Shown: positions 51,919 to 60,471 of the stretch, one piece after another
Layout: each line of letters begins with the position of its first letter
Position numbering within the stretch: the stretch's first letter is position 1
Assembly: GCA_030429705.1 (NCBI GenBank)
Contig: JAUIES010000004.1
Location: forward strand, 1-64,000
Length of the DNA stretch: 64,000 nt
Reading direction: 5' to 3'
Source of the DNA: Phycisphaerae bacterium
GTDB taxonomy: Bacteria > Planctomycetota > Phycisphaerae > Phycisphaerales > UBA1924
Translations under genes and position numbers: made by a program
The notes under the pieces: model-generated
Database searches by the model: none
Told to the model about the DNA's origin: nothing
What the model saw: the letters and a program-made list of their open reading frames with translations, nothing else

Positions 51919-52896
51919 ATGGGTTCGAGACTCAATATCGCAGCACCCGCCGATTTTGTGTTGGCTCGGGATGTGTGTTCATACGGCTATTTCCGACTCG
52001 CTCCAGATCGCTGGGACCCCATCACGAAAACACTGGCCACCGTGCTCGGGCTTGCGGACGGTCCGGCTTCGTGCACCATTGCTCAATCTGAACCGGGTCG
52101 CGTTTCGGTGATCTTTGAGCGGACGCTTTCACGCGTTGAACAGGCGACCGCACGGGCGCAGATATCCCGCATGCTTCGGCTGCACGAATCGGAAGCGGAC
52201 CTCGCAGCGTTTCATGCGGTTGACCCGAGGTGGGCATCCTCAGGCCGAGGCCGAATCTTCAGGTCACCCACGCTGTTTCAGGACATGATCCGCACGGTCA
52301 CCAGTTGCAATGTCACCTGGTCGGGGACGGTTGGGATGAACGAACGCCTGTGTCAGGTTCTTGGGAAAGGGGGGGCATTTCCGACGGCACATCGCATGGC
52401 AAGAACGCGCCCTGGCACACTACGCGGGCGATGTCGGGTTGGATATCGCGATAGCCGCATGATCGAACTCGCGAAGATGTTTGTGCGCGGTGCGATCGAC
52501 GAATCGTGGCTCGAAGACAACACGGTTGCTGACGATGAGATCTATCGATTTCTGCTGACGCTGCCCGGCATCGGGCCTTACGCCGCGAGCAACATGATGC
52601 AACTGCTCGGTCGGTACGCGATGTTGGCGGTGGACAGTGAGACATTGAGTCATGGCCGAAAGACGCTGGGGTTTGAAGGCGAAGACACGGCGGTGATCAA
52701 AGCGGTGCAAGCCCATTATGAGCCGTTCGGTGCGCATCGTTTTCGGAGTTACTGGTTTGAAAAGTGGTGTGTGTATGAAGAGGCGGAAGGTCCGGCCCAT
52801 GCGTGGCCGCCGAAGAGTGACTCAACGGCTGGAAAGCAAAAAGGCGTGCCCACAAAAAAACCTCGTCAACGACGAGGCGGTTCCAAATCAGCCTGA
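51919..52896 (+). CDS. HhH-GPD DNA glycosylase (AlkA/OGG1-like)
   Basis: A 325-residue protein. The N-terminal beta domain is followed by helices with the helix-hairpin-helix LLTLPGIGPYAASNMMQLLGRY and, 8 residues on, the catalytic Asp in LAVDSETL. The residue before the GPD loop is not the Lys of bifunctional OGG1, so it is likely a monofunctional glycosylase removing alkylated or oxidised bases. The last 25 residues are a basic tail (GKQKGVPTKKPRQRRGGSKSA), and the DNA encoding it contains the terminator of the opposing tRNA gene. Confidence 0.82.
   Translation: MGSRLNIAAPADFVLARDVCSYGYFRLAPDRWDPITKTLATVLGLADGPASCTIAQSEPGRVSVIFERTLSRVEQATARAQISRMLRLHESEADLAAFHAVDPRWASSGRGRIFRSPTLFQDMIRTVTSCNVTWSGTVGMNERLCQVLGKGGAFPTAHRMARTRPGTLRGRCRVGYRDSRMIELAKMFVRGAIDESWLEDNTVADDEIYRFLLTLPGIGPYAASNMMQLLGRYAMLAVDSETLSHGRKTLGFEGEDTAVIKAVQAHYEPFGAHRFRSYWFEKWCVYEEAEGPAHAWPPKSDSTAGKQKGVPTKKPRQRRGGSKSA
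52853..52877 (-). terminator. Terminator of tRNA-Gln, inside the 3' end of the glycosylase gene
   Basis: A 7-bp stem CCTCGTC/GACGAGG (52861-52867 with 52871-52877) with loop AAC is followed on the minus strand by seven T (52854-52860). It starts 20 bases after the tRNA 3' end. Confidence 0.85.
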
Positions 52897-52897
52897 A

Positions 52898-52969
52898 TAG
52901 GGGATACAGGACTCGAACCTGTACTAACGGTACCAGAAACCGTCGTGCTGCCAATTACACCAATCCCCC
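52898..52969 (-). tRNA. tRNA-Gln (anticodon CTG)
   Basis: A 72-base cloverleaf on the minus strand. The acceptor strands are GGGGGAT and ATCCCCT (one G-U pair) with discriminator A and no encoded CCA. The anticodon stem ACGGT/ACCGT holds loop TTCTGGT with anticodon CTG, and the T-arm is ACAGG-TTCGAGT-CCTGT. The D-arm GTGTAATTGGCAGCAC is compatible. CTG reads CAG codons (Gln). Confidence 0.93.
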
Positions 52970-53026
52970 TCGGGATTGGTCGATTGTATGCTCGATGGGC
53001 CTGCGAGCAATGAAATCGTCGTGCGA

Positions 53027-53311
53027 TTAGGGGTTGGGTACATCAACACCTGGCTTCACGGCTTTGGCGCGACCAAATTGTCCACGGAGGCGGGCATATC
53101 CCGCTGCCGGTGCTGCGGGTGTCGCGCCGTTGGACGGAGATGAATCAGTCGAGGGCTCGTCTGCAGCGTTTGACACTGTTGAGGTATCATCAATGGTGGT
53201 CTCGTCGTCTGAATCTTCGCCCAGACGACGCGAGCGAGCTTCGGTAATGGATCGGTCCAGCTTTCCAAGGATGGACTTGACCTGATTGAACGCATCTTTC
53301 GGCTGATTCAT
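53027..53311 (-). CDS. Small hypothetical protein with disordered acidic middle
   Basis: A 94-residue protein starting MNQPKDAFNQVKSILGKLDRSITEARSRRL. A short helical, basic N-terminus is followed by a low-complexity acidic Ser/Thr/Asp stretch (DSDDETTIDDTSTVSNAADEPSTDSSPSN) and a Gly/Arg-rich end (AGYARLRGQFGRAKAVKPG). I do not recognise the family. GGAGGGG lies about 9 bases before ATG 53311; the longer frame adds 109 residues of non-protein-like sequence. Confidence 0.5.
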   Translation of the reverse strand: MNQPKDAFNQVKSILGKLDRSITEARSRRLGEDSDDETTIDDTSTVSNAADEPSTDSSPSNGATPAAPAAGYARLRGQFGRAKAVKPGVDVPNP

Positions 53312-53570
53312 AACCTGATTCCCCTCCGTGGTTGGCAGAAGTATCGGTCTGTCCAACCGCCGACTTTCCGGTGACGGGCGAGTCTGGTCTTGGAGGATGG
53401 CGAAACTGCCGGTCTGTGCGGTTTGGCGGGAACATGCGAACGGGTTAGACTGTGGGGTCGGATTCATTCGGTGTCTATATGGTAAATCAACTTCATCACA
53501 AAGCATGTTTCTTGCAGGCGGCTCGCGATGGCGTGCGTTCTTGTGCGGATCGGCAGCGAGGGGTACGCCG

Positions 53571-54668
53571 ATGATGCGGAAGATTGTGCTTTCTTCGTTG
53601 GGTTGCCTTGTGGGCTTGGTAGAGCCGATGGCTTGCATCGCTCAAGTCGCCGAGCCTCGTGAAGGGATCGTGGCACAACTTGATGTTGATGGCGATCTCG
53701 ATTCACGCGTGATGACGGATGAGATCGTCAACTGGTTCGCCAAGCGTGACAACACAGGTGAGGTGCTGGCGGTGTTGACGCTTGATGGCGCCAGAGCGAG
53801 GCCCGACCTCGTCTTGCGGATCGTGGACGCTGTTCAGCGATGCTCGATACCGGTCGCGGTGCATCTGGATGCCCGAGGATTGGTTGAGCCGCAGATGGTG
53901 TTAATTGGATTGGCATCGTCACGGCTGACCGCTGGGCGAGGCGTCACGGTGTCCGGATCGGATGCAACCCGCTTGAATCGACTGATACCAGACGAACCGG
54001 TCGGGTGGAAAGGGCAGAGCGAGCAGTTAGCGAGATCGGTGCTGGCTGGGCGTGACAAACTTTTGCTCGATGTGTTCGTGCCGCCACTTGGCGATGTGTA
54101 CCTTCATGATCGCGACGGCACACTCGAACTCACACGCGAATCACAAACGACAGAGGATGTACGAATCGTGGATCGAATCAATGAAGACGAATGGCATGTC
54201 GGGATTCCGCATGATGTCTTGATCGACTTGAACTTGGCTGTCGAAGCCAATGGCTTGGGTCAGGTGTTGCGGGCCAACAATATCCGTGCGTTTCGCCGAG
54301 AACGGACCGAGGTCCAGTCTGGTCTGGGCGAGGCGCTCGAAACTGTTCTCGATGTGCGCGAACACTTGGCGACAGAATCGGTACGGTTGACGAAGCGGTT
54401 GAAAGATATTCGTTCATTGCGCGATCATGAGCAACCGGAGCCGCTCGCTCATCTGCGGACACGGCTCGAAGAAGCGATCAGTCACATCGACACCGTGCGT
54501 GGTGTATTTTCGCGGTACCCGGAATTGTATCGAATGTCACCGCCTTGGATGTTTGACGAATCGATGACAGTTGCTCAGTCAGCCAAGGTTTGGGCGAAGT
54601 CGTTTGAGTCGTTGTCGGAAGACTTGACTGCGTTGCGCACAGAAGTTGAAGCGATGGAGCGGCCGTGA
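53571..54668 (+). CDS. Exported protein with a possible ClpP/NfeD-like fold
   Basis: About 365 residues from ATG 53571, with GAGGGG 7 bases upstream. It begins with a signal peptide (MMRKIVLSSLGCLVGLVEPMACIAQ). Residues about 30-150 (GIVAQLDVDGDLDSRVMTDEIVNWF ... EVLAVLTLDGARARPDLVLRIVDAVQRCSIPVAVHLDARG) follow the strand-helix order of the ClpP/crotonase fold seen in NfeD proteases. The position of the catalytic Ser, in the GxxASAG region, is not recognisable. A long helical region fills the C-terminus (ETVLDVREHLATESVRLTKRLKDIRS). Function unknown; coupled to the next gene by a GTGA junction. Confidence 0.5.
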   Translation: MMRKIVLSSLGCLVGLVEPMACIAQVAEPREGIVAQLDVDGDLDSRVMTDEIVNWFAKRDNTGEVLAVLTLDGARARPDLVLRIVDAVQRCSIPVAVHLDARGLVEPQMVLIGLASSRLTAGRGVTVSGSDATRLNRLIPDEPVGWKGQSEQLARSVLAGRDKLLLDVFVPPLGDVYLHDRDGTLELTRESQTTEDVRIVDRINEDEWHVGIPHDVLIDLNLAVEANGLGQVLRANNIRAFRRERTEVQSGLGEALETVLDVREHLATESVRLTKRLKDIRSLRDHEQPEPLAHLRTRLEEAISHIDTVRGVFSRYPELYRMSPPWMFDESMTVAQSAKVWAKSFESLSEDLTALRTEVEAMERP

Positions 54669-55267
54669 CCAATCAGAACATACCAGATGGACCCACCCCG
54701 ATGAAGCCAGCCGGCCATGCCGGGCGCAGCGATTTTGCTGCGGGTGTCATGCAGCGACGCGAGGCCTTCTGGTCGAATGTCGTGCGTGAGATTCTCAGCG
54801 CGCTTTCTGCTGCTGCGGCGACGAGCGGGCGACTGAAATCGTCCGCCGGCGGTGCCGCCATGAGTGCGGCGCCCGACCACGAGATGTTCGATGGGCGCAT
54901 GGCTGTCATAACGAGGCTTGGGCAGCGCATACCGATCGCGGATGTCTTCCCGGTGTTCGCGTGTTCGGTGCAACACACCCAAAGTGATCGGATGCTGTCA
55001 GGCGATGTGCAGTGCACGGTTTTTCAGATTCGAACACCGGCGGGCGAGGTGTACACGCTGCCGTTGCACGAGATCGTGGCGGTGCATTCGCTGTCTGAGG
55101 AGTTATTGCTCAAGATGGAAGCCGCCGCTGAAAACATGAATGACAGCGATGAGAAGGATGGACGACCGTTCGGATTTGCCGCTTACACCTCGTTGGCGAA
55201 GTCTGAACGCGAGTTTCGCGAGGGCGAAGATGAGAGCGAGGATGCTCCCGACGCTCCGCCGTCGTGA
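54665..55267 (+). CDS. Hypothetical protein coupled to the ClpP/NfeD-like gene
   Basis: A 200-residue protein from GTG 54665, overlapping the stop of the previous gene by 4 bases. It has an Ala/Ser-rich N-terminal half (SALSAAAATSGRLKSSAGGAAMSAAPDHEMF), a small beta-rich domain (RMAVITRLGQRIPIADVFPVFACSV, QCTVFQIRTPAGEVYTLPLHEIVAVHSL) and an acidic tail. No signal peptide. I do not recognise the family; coupling suggests a role with its upstream partner. Confidence 0.6.
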   Translation: MTNQNIPDGPTPMKPAGHAGRSDFAAGVMQRREAFWSNVVREILSALSAAAATSGRLKSSAGGAAMSAAPDHEMFDGRMAVITRLGQRIPIADVFPVFACSVQHTQSDRMLSGDVQCTVFQIRTPAGEVYTLPLHEIVAVHSLSEELLLKMEAAAENMNDSDEKDGRPFGFAAYTSLAKSEREFREGEDESEDAPDAPPS

Positions 55268-55365
55268 ACCATGTCGATCGGTCTTTTTCGAGAGACGGGG
55301 AATACCATTTGCCTGTTGGTCGTTTTTTGTGGCTGACGAGGTGAGCGTTCGGTTGAGAGGTGTGT

Positions 55366-56124
55366 ATGCGATCAATTGTTGTCATTCCGGTGTATAACGA
55401 GGTCGAGACGGTCGTTTCCGTCCTTCGTCGGGTTCGTGCGTTTACAGCGGATATCTTGGTCATCGACGACGCATCGACCGATGGCACTTCTCAGTTGCTG
55501 CGCGATGTGCAAGCCGAGATCGGCTTTGAGTTGATCAGCCGGGTCGAGAATGCCGGGTATGGCCGCGCGATGCAGGACGCATTCATCGCGGGCGATCGTG
55601 GAGGCTACGACTGGGTCATCACGATGGATTGCGACGAGCAGCACGAGCCTGATTGGATCCCCGGTTTCATGCGAGAAGCCGAGACCGGCCGGTTCGATGT
55701 GATCAGTGGGTCACGATATTTGTCCCTCGACGATGCTGAGGGCAGTCCGCCAGCCGATCGTCGATCAATCAATTTGTGTATCACGACAGAGATCAACGAT
55801 CGTCTCGGGCTGTCACTCACGGATTCATTCTGTGGCTTCAAGGCCTATCGCGTGGAGTCGGTGCGTCGGCTCCATCTGACCGAAGACGGGTACGCGTTCC
55901 CGATGGAGTTTTGGGTGGAAGCGGTGGCTGCAGGACTCGAGATCGGCGAAATCCCGGTGCGGTTGATCTATACCGATGCCCATCGTTCTTTCGGCGGCGG
56001 TTTGGACGACCCAACGGTGCGCGATGCGCACTATCGACGGGTGTTGTATTGCACGATCCGTCGGCGTGCTGCCTTGTTGCCCGCGCCGGCATCGAGTGAT
56101 CTGGATTGCGTGCCCTGCCCCTAG
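55366..56124 (+). CDS. Family 2 glycosyltransferase (DPM1/dolichyl-phosphate mannose synthase-like)
   Basis: A 252-residue GT-A glycosyltransferase. It starts MRSIVVIPVYNEVETVVSVLRR. The nucleotide-binding DDASTDGT and the metal-binding TMDCDEQHEPDWI motifs are present, followed by SGSRY and SLTDSFCGFKAYRVESVRRL and IGEIPVRLIY. It transfers a sugar from a nucleotide to a lipid carrier or protein at the cytoplasmic face. No membrane segments. ATG 55366 has AGAGG upstream; the GTG two codons earlier does not add family sequence. It precedes the BshC-like gene by 8 bases. Confidence 0.9.
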   Translation: MRSIVVIPVYNEVETVVSVLRRVRAFTADILVIDDASTDGTSQLLRDVQAEIGFELISRVENAGYGRAMQDAFIAGDRGGYDWVITMDCDEQHEPDWIPGFMREAETGRFDVISGSRYLSLDDAEGSPPADRRSINLCITTEINDRLGLSLTDSFCGFKAYRVESVRRLHLTEDGYAFPMEFWVEAVAAGLEIGEIPVRLIYTDAHRSFGGGLDDPTVRDAHYRRVLYCTIRRRAALLPAPASSDLDCVPCP

Positions 56125-56132
56125 ACTGATTC

Positions 56133-57473
56133 GTGACCAACCCTCCCGAAGACGGTAACGTTTTTGCCGATCCATTGCCTTCGCACTGGCACGCGATGAT
56201 GAGCAGTCAACCGAGCGATGCGGGTCTCCTGGCTGAATCGGCGACAACTTTTCGCGAAGAACTTGGATTCGTTGCAGGCGGGCCTGTTGTCATGTCTGGG
56301 CATCAGGCGGGACTTTGGCATCCCGGAATCGTGGCCAAGTATGCCGCTCTGGGCGCAGCGAAGTCACTGGGTCAGTCCGCTTGGCTGGTTGCCGATCTTG
56401 ACGATAACGACCCGACGAAAGTGCGGGTGCCAACGCGTTCGGATGACGGTGTGATTCGGGTCGAGGTCATCGATCTATGCGAATCAACGCAGCATCAGGC
56501 TGGTGTACCGACGGGATTGCAGCCATCCATCGATCCAACGAAGGCAGTGCCAGCATCACTCACTGAAGTGGCAGCGAGGCTCGAAGCGGCGAGCAGGCCA
56601 CAGCAGTCGTTGGCGGAGCAATATCACGAGGTCGTTGCGGACATGCTCGATGCAATTGGCTTGAGACGAGCGGAGAGCACCGTGTTCGCGCGCGCGCTGA
56701 ACGCAACAAATTTGTTTGCAGCCGTCCTCGAGATGATGTCGTGCGATCCTGCGTCGTGCGTCGAATCATACAACGCGGCTGTAGCATCGAATGCACAAGC
56801 GGGCGTCCGAATGCTTCAATCTGGTGCGGACGGTGGCGGGTGGGAACTGCCTATTTGGCGCGTGGCGGCGGGCGAGCCACGCCGTTCTGTTGTGCTTAAA
56901 TCTGGGGAGCGCCTTGACCACGTGTTGCACGCTCCGAAAGGTTTGCTGATGACGGGAATGATGCGGATGGCTGGGTGCGATCTGTTCATTCATGGCACGG
57001 GTGGGGGAGTCTATGACACCATCACCGAACGATGGCTCAGCGATTGGCTTGGTGCGAATCTGGCACCAGCTGTTGTTGTGACCGCGACGATGTATCTTGA
57101 CTGCGGGATCGTGTTGACGACCGACGCATCGGCACAAGCGGTGATCGCAACGGCGCACCGTGCTCGGCACGACCCGGCATTGCTCGGGGATGACGAGCGT
57201 GCACGAGCCAAACGACGGTTGGTTGACGCGATTGCCGCTCTGGATCGCGGTTCAAATGAGCGGCACCGACTGTTTCAGCAGTTACACATGTTGCTCGATG
57301 AATCACGATCCGGCGCCGGTGATCGTCTGGCCGAACTTGATCGACAGGCTGTGCACGCTCATGCAGCACTGGCATCACGCGAGGCGATTTCAGACAGGAC
57401 ATTTTCGTTTGTTCTGCACCCTTTAGAGCGATTGCAAGCGATGGACACCCAACTGCGTGCGATGTTTACCTGA
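56133..57473 (+). CDS. BshC-like protein of unknown function
   Basis: A 446-residue protein from GTG 56133. The N-terminal motif GPVVMSGHQAGLWHPGIVAKYAAL and the following AWLVADLDDNDPTKV resemble bacillithiol synthase BshC (VVTGQQPGLLGGPLY ... VFWVAxEDHD). A later LLMTGMMRMAGCDLFIHGTGGGVYDTITERWL block is distinctive. The C-terminal part is helical, with a possible coiled coil near residues 370-410. BshC joins cysteine to glucosaminyl-malate; no bshA/bshB neighbours are present, so a different ligation is possible. Similarity is from memory of motifs only. Confidence 0.5.
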   Translation: MTNPPEDGNVFADPLPSHWHAMMSSQPSDAGLLAESATTFREELGFVAGGPVVMSGHQAGLWHPGIVAKYAALGAAKSLGQSAWLVADLDDNDPTKVRVPTRSDDGVIRVEVIDLCESTQHQAGVPTGLQPSIDPTKAVPASLTEVAARLEAASRPQQSLAEQYHEVVADMLDAIGLRRAESTVFARALNATNLFAAVLEMMSCDPASCVESYNAAVASNAQAGVRMLQSGADGGGWELPIWRVAAGEPRRSVVLKSGERLDHVLHAPKGLLMTGMMRMAGCDLFIHGTGGGVYDTITERWLSDWLGANLAPAVVVTATMYLDCGIVLTTDASAQAVIATAHRARHDPALLGDDERARAKRRLVDAIAALDRGSNERHRLFQQLHMLLDESRSGAGDRLAELDRQAVHAHAALASREAISDRTFSFVLHPLERLQAMDTQLRAMFT

Positions 57474-57479
57474 ACGGTC

Positions 57480-57878
57480 TCAGGCGGCTTGGGCACCGTT
57501 TGCAGCGATCAAGTAGCGCGGATTATGAGCAAACGCGATCTGTTGGATCTGCTTGCGTTCATGGTCTTTGAGTCTGACGAAACGAAGACCAATCTCACGC
57601 TGAAACAGTCCCACGCGGCGGCGTCGCATGATCATTGCTTCGACTGTGATCGAACTCTCGTACGACTTGAGAGTGAGATGGATGGCTCGGCCGAGTCGAT
57701 ATCGACCAATGCCGAAGAGCACAACGCGGCAGCCGTCGCCGCTCAGGTCAACCACCCGTCCCAGGCTCGATTCAAGATCTTCACACACGAGTCGGCCGGT
57801 CTGACGGTCGTTGCCAACGGCGGGTTGGCTGGATTCGGATGAAGAATTGAGTCGCATCATGAGTATCGGCATCGACAC
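57480..57878 (-). CDS. PilZ-domain protein
   Basis: A 132-residue protein whose core matches the PilZ beta-barrel, a cyclic-di-GMP sensor: GNDRQTGRLVCEDLESSLGRVVDLSGDGCRVVLFG has the GxVxDxSxxGxxV element, and EIGLRFVRL is the C-terminal strand. The arginine pair needed for c-di-GMP binding would be in the DRQTGR region, but only part of RxxxR is visible, so binding may be altered. GTG 57878 starts the longest form; an ATG at 57860 is possible. Single gene, convergent with the BshC-like gene. Confidence 0.7.
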   Translation of the reverse strand: MSMPILMMRLNSSSESSQPAVGNDRQTGRLVCEDLESSLGRVVDLSGDGCRVVLFGIGRYRLGRAIHLTLKSYESSITVEAMIMRRRRVGLFQREIGLRFVRLKDHERKQIQQIAFAHNPRYLIAANGAQAA

Positions 57879-57917
57879 AATTGGGGTCTTGGTCTATGGC
57901 GTGGACGACGCACTCAC

Positions 57918-57954
57918 AAAATGAAAAGCGCGGCCGCCGGTGCAACCGCGCTTT
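57918..57954 (-). terminator. Terminator of the M14 carboxypeptidase gene
   Basis: A 9-bp stem AAAGCGCGG/CCGCGCTTT (57925-57933 with 57946-57954) with a GC-rich loop, followed on the minus strand by TTTTCATTTT. It starts about 20 bases after the stop of the carboxypeptidase gene. Confidence 0.8.
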
Positions 57955-57974
57955 GTTCTCAAGATCCTGTGTTA

Positions 57975-60275
57975 TCAACCCTGACTGAACAGGTCCAGAT
58001 AACCGAGGACATCAAAGAAGTCGAACGACCCATCCTGATTAAAGTCGGCAGCCGGGTCTTGGGCTGCGAAAAGACTGAGGAATAACTGCACATCAAAGAA
58101 GTCGAGGACGCCATCGCAGTTGGTGTCCGCCGGCGCGCACGGGCACCCGCGTGTTTCGACACCGAAATCATCAACGCCGGCTTCGACGATGGATCCGTCG
58201 CCCAGATCGCGTGCCAGGAATCGGACACGCATCTGTGAGGTGGGGGTGACAAAGTCAGCGATGTTGAACTCTTTGCGTTCCCATCGATTCAAATTCTCGG
58301 TTACCAGTTCGAGTTGAACCCAACTTGCACCGTCATTGTTCGAGATTTCAACGGGCATCGAGTCGGCGTTGGGTGAGTTGCCCTGGTCGTTTGAGTACCA
58401 GCGCGCGTAGGACAAGATGGCATCGACACCATCAGCCGCTGCAGCAGACGCATCAAACAGCGGGGAGACCAGTGTTGTTGTTCCATCGTCGACATCGAAG
58501 GTGCCGATACCGCCACCCGCAGATGCGCCTGTAATCCAACAGTTCACACCATTTTCTGAGGCATCGTCTGCTGGTTGGGCGTTGGTTGCTTGCGGATTGC
58601 CGCGTTCCCATTGGCCTGTGGTGGCATCGTCGCCACTCACACCAGCCGTCCAGCCGTTGGTGCCCGATTCCATCGCATCAAAGAACACCGAGGTTGACTC
58701 TGTACTCACGGCCACGAATGGATCGTTCGCGCCGCCCGCTGGCAGGCTGACGGTGGCGCCATTGCCAGCCATCGCGGTGAAGTAGAACTCGACGGTCGAG
58801 CCGCACGCGGTCGTTGGGAAGACGGCGTGATAGGTGTTGTGCGTGATTGTGTCGAGTTGTGATTCGACGAATGGTCCGCCATTGGTACTGGTGAGGAACC
58901 GTGTGGAGCCGATGAGGTAGTAACTTGAGCCATCAAGGACCGAAAGATCCAGTGTGGTGGGGGTGGTTGCGCCGATCGACATCGGTGCATTGTCAGCGAG
59001 GACAACGCTGATTGGCTTGATCGTTTCTTCTGCAAAGTATAGAAACCCAGCCCAGTTTTCCTGAGCGGTCGGCAGGATCTGGTCCGCGGGCAGAATGAAC
59101 CCGAAATCGCCGGTATCGCGCAACTCGATCGTGTATGCGGTCGAGCCGGTCGCCCCGTAAAACCAGTCGACTGCATTTCCGGCTGCTGGATAGAGGTCGT
59201 AGGAGGGCTGCGGCGTATATGGCAGGCCGCCGGCATCGAGGATCTCATCGCGAATGCCGAATCCAATGGTCTCGAAGCGGTCAAACTCGGCTGCGGGGGG
59301 GTCCACTTCGTCATAGCCCCAAGGCCAGAGGATCAACTGGCTGAAACTATGGTAATCGATTGATGCGACGATGCGGGCAGAGTCGGCCAGGACATAATCA
59401 CGGATGGCCGTTGTTTCGGGCTCTGAGAACGGAGCTGAACCGCGATAGATATCGCTGTCGGTGTCGCCGCTCGAACCGAGTCCGCCCCATTCCCATCCCC
59501 AGTTGCGATTGAGGTCAACACCATGACCGTTGCGCCGATTCTTGCGCCACAGGCGTTGGTTGGTCCATGAATAGACATACCCGTCAGGGTTCACGATCGG
59601 TGCGATGACGACTTCTGCAGCGTTGAGCAGGTCGGTGACGCGCGGGTTCGAGCCGTAGTCCTCCATCAGCCGTTCGGCGATATACATGACGGTTGCCGGG
59701 CCGACCCATTCGCGGGCGTGTTGTCCGCCGTTGATGAACACGACAGGCCGATTCGATGCGTCACCCGGACCAGTGATGCGCACAACGGGGATATCTCGGC
59801 CTTCGATGCTGGTGCCAGCACTTTCGCGCACGGTCAGGTTGGGGTGTGCTGCCGCCAGGTCGTTGAGACGCGACACGATTTGGTTGTACTGGTGGTAGGT
59901 GTCGTACCAGGTTCCGCCGCGCAGATTGGCAGCCGCTTGGATGGATGCCCATTCCGCATCGATGAGTTCCTGGACATTTTCGTGGACGACTCTATAGCGG
60001 ATGCCGAGCGCGTCGAGTTGGCCTCGCGTGCCTTCGTTGATCTGGATGCGCACGGTTCCGATGCCGGGGTGTTCGCTCCAGATGGTGACCGCGATGTCGT
60101 TGATCGCAGCGAGTTGTTTTTGGGTCAGAATTTGAGCATCGACGAGATCGTCGTCGTCATACCGAATGCGGCGATCTTCATCAAGTGAGACCTGATCGGC
60201 GAGCAACTGTGCGCTGGCGGCATTGACACCCATCGCAACGACAACTGCAATGCTCCATCGTCCAAAATTCTTCAT
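57975..60275 (-). CDS. Secreted M14 zinc carboxypeptidase with dockerin-like tail
   Basis: About 766 residues with signal peptide MKNFGRWSIAVVVAMGVNAASA. The metallocarboxypeptidase domain has zinc ligands in FINGGQHAREWV and IDYHSFSQLILWPWGY, substrate-site DLNRNWGW, and catalytic Glu in AYTIELRDTGDFG. An exported jelly-roll-like domain (residues about 530-690) follows, then a C-terminal tail with two calcium-loop motifs (DTNCDGVLDFFDVQLFL and DFNQDGSFDFFDVLGYL). AGGAGGGG precedes ATG 60275 by 3 bases. The tail recalls the dockerin-like GC-type sorting ends common in Phycisphaerae. Digests peptides outside the cell. Confidence 0.9.
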   Translation of the reverse strand: MKNFGRWSIAVVVAMGVNAASAQLLADQVSLDEDRRIRYDDDDLVDAQILTQKQLAAINDIAVTIWSEHPGIGTVRIQINEGTRGQLDALGIRYRVVHENVQELIDAEWASIQAAANLRGGTWYDTYHQYNQIVSRLNDLAAAHPNLTVRESAGTSIEGRDIPVVRITGPGDASNRPVVFINGGQHAREWVGPATVMYIAERLMEDYGSNPRVTDLLNAAEVVIAPIVNPDGYVYSWTNQRLWRKNRRNGHGVDLNRNWGWEWGGLGSSGDTDSDIYRGSAPFSEPETTAIRDYVLADSARIVASIDYHSFSQLILWPWGYDEVDPPAAEFDRFETIGFGIRDEILDAGGLPYTPQPSYDLYPAAGNAVDWFYGATGSTAYTIELRDTGDFGFILPADQILPTAQENWAGFLYFAEETIKPISVVLADNAPMSIGATTPTTLDLSVLDGSSYYLIGSTRFLTSTNGGPFVESQLDTITHNTYHAVFPTTACGSTVEFYFTAMAGNGATVSLPAGGANDPFVAVSTESTSVFFDAMESGTNGWTAGVSGDDATTGQWERGNPQATNAQPADDASENGVNCWITGASAGGGIGTFDVDDGTTTLVSPLFDASAAAADGVDAILSYARWYSNDQGNSPNADSMPVEISNNDGASWVQLELVTENLNRWERKEFNIADFVTPTSQMRVRFLARDLGDGSIVEAGVDDFGVETRGCPCAPADTNCDGVLDFFDVQLFLSLFAAQDPAADFNQDGSFDFFDVLGYLDLFSQG

Positions 60276-60471
60276 ACACCCCTCCTGGTTGCGACACAAC
60301 TATGCGAACAAAGTCCAGATCCACACGAAATTGGTGCGAGCGTACCTGATCAGCGTGTCGAAAAAGCCCCTCTGTGTCAAGTCATTCGTTGGTTTGGGGT
60401 GCTGAGTTGCGGAATCCGTCATTCTTGTCCAGAATCTCGTTACGCTCTTGAAGCGGAACAGGAGACTGGGC

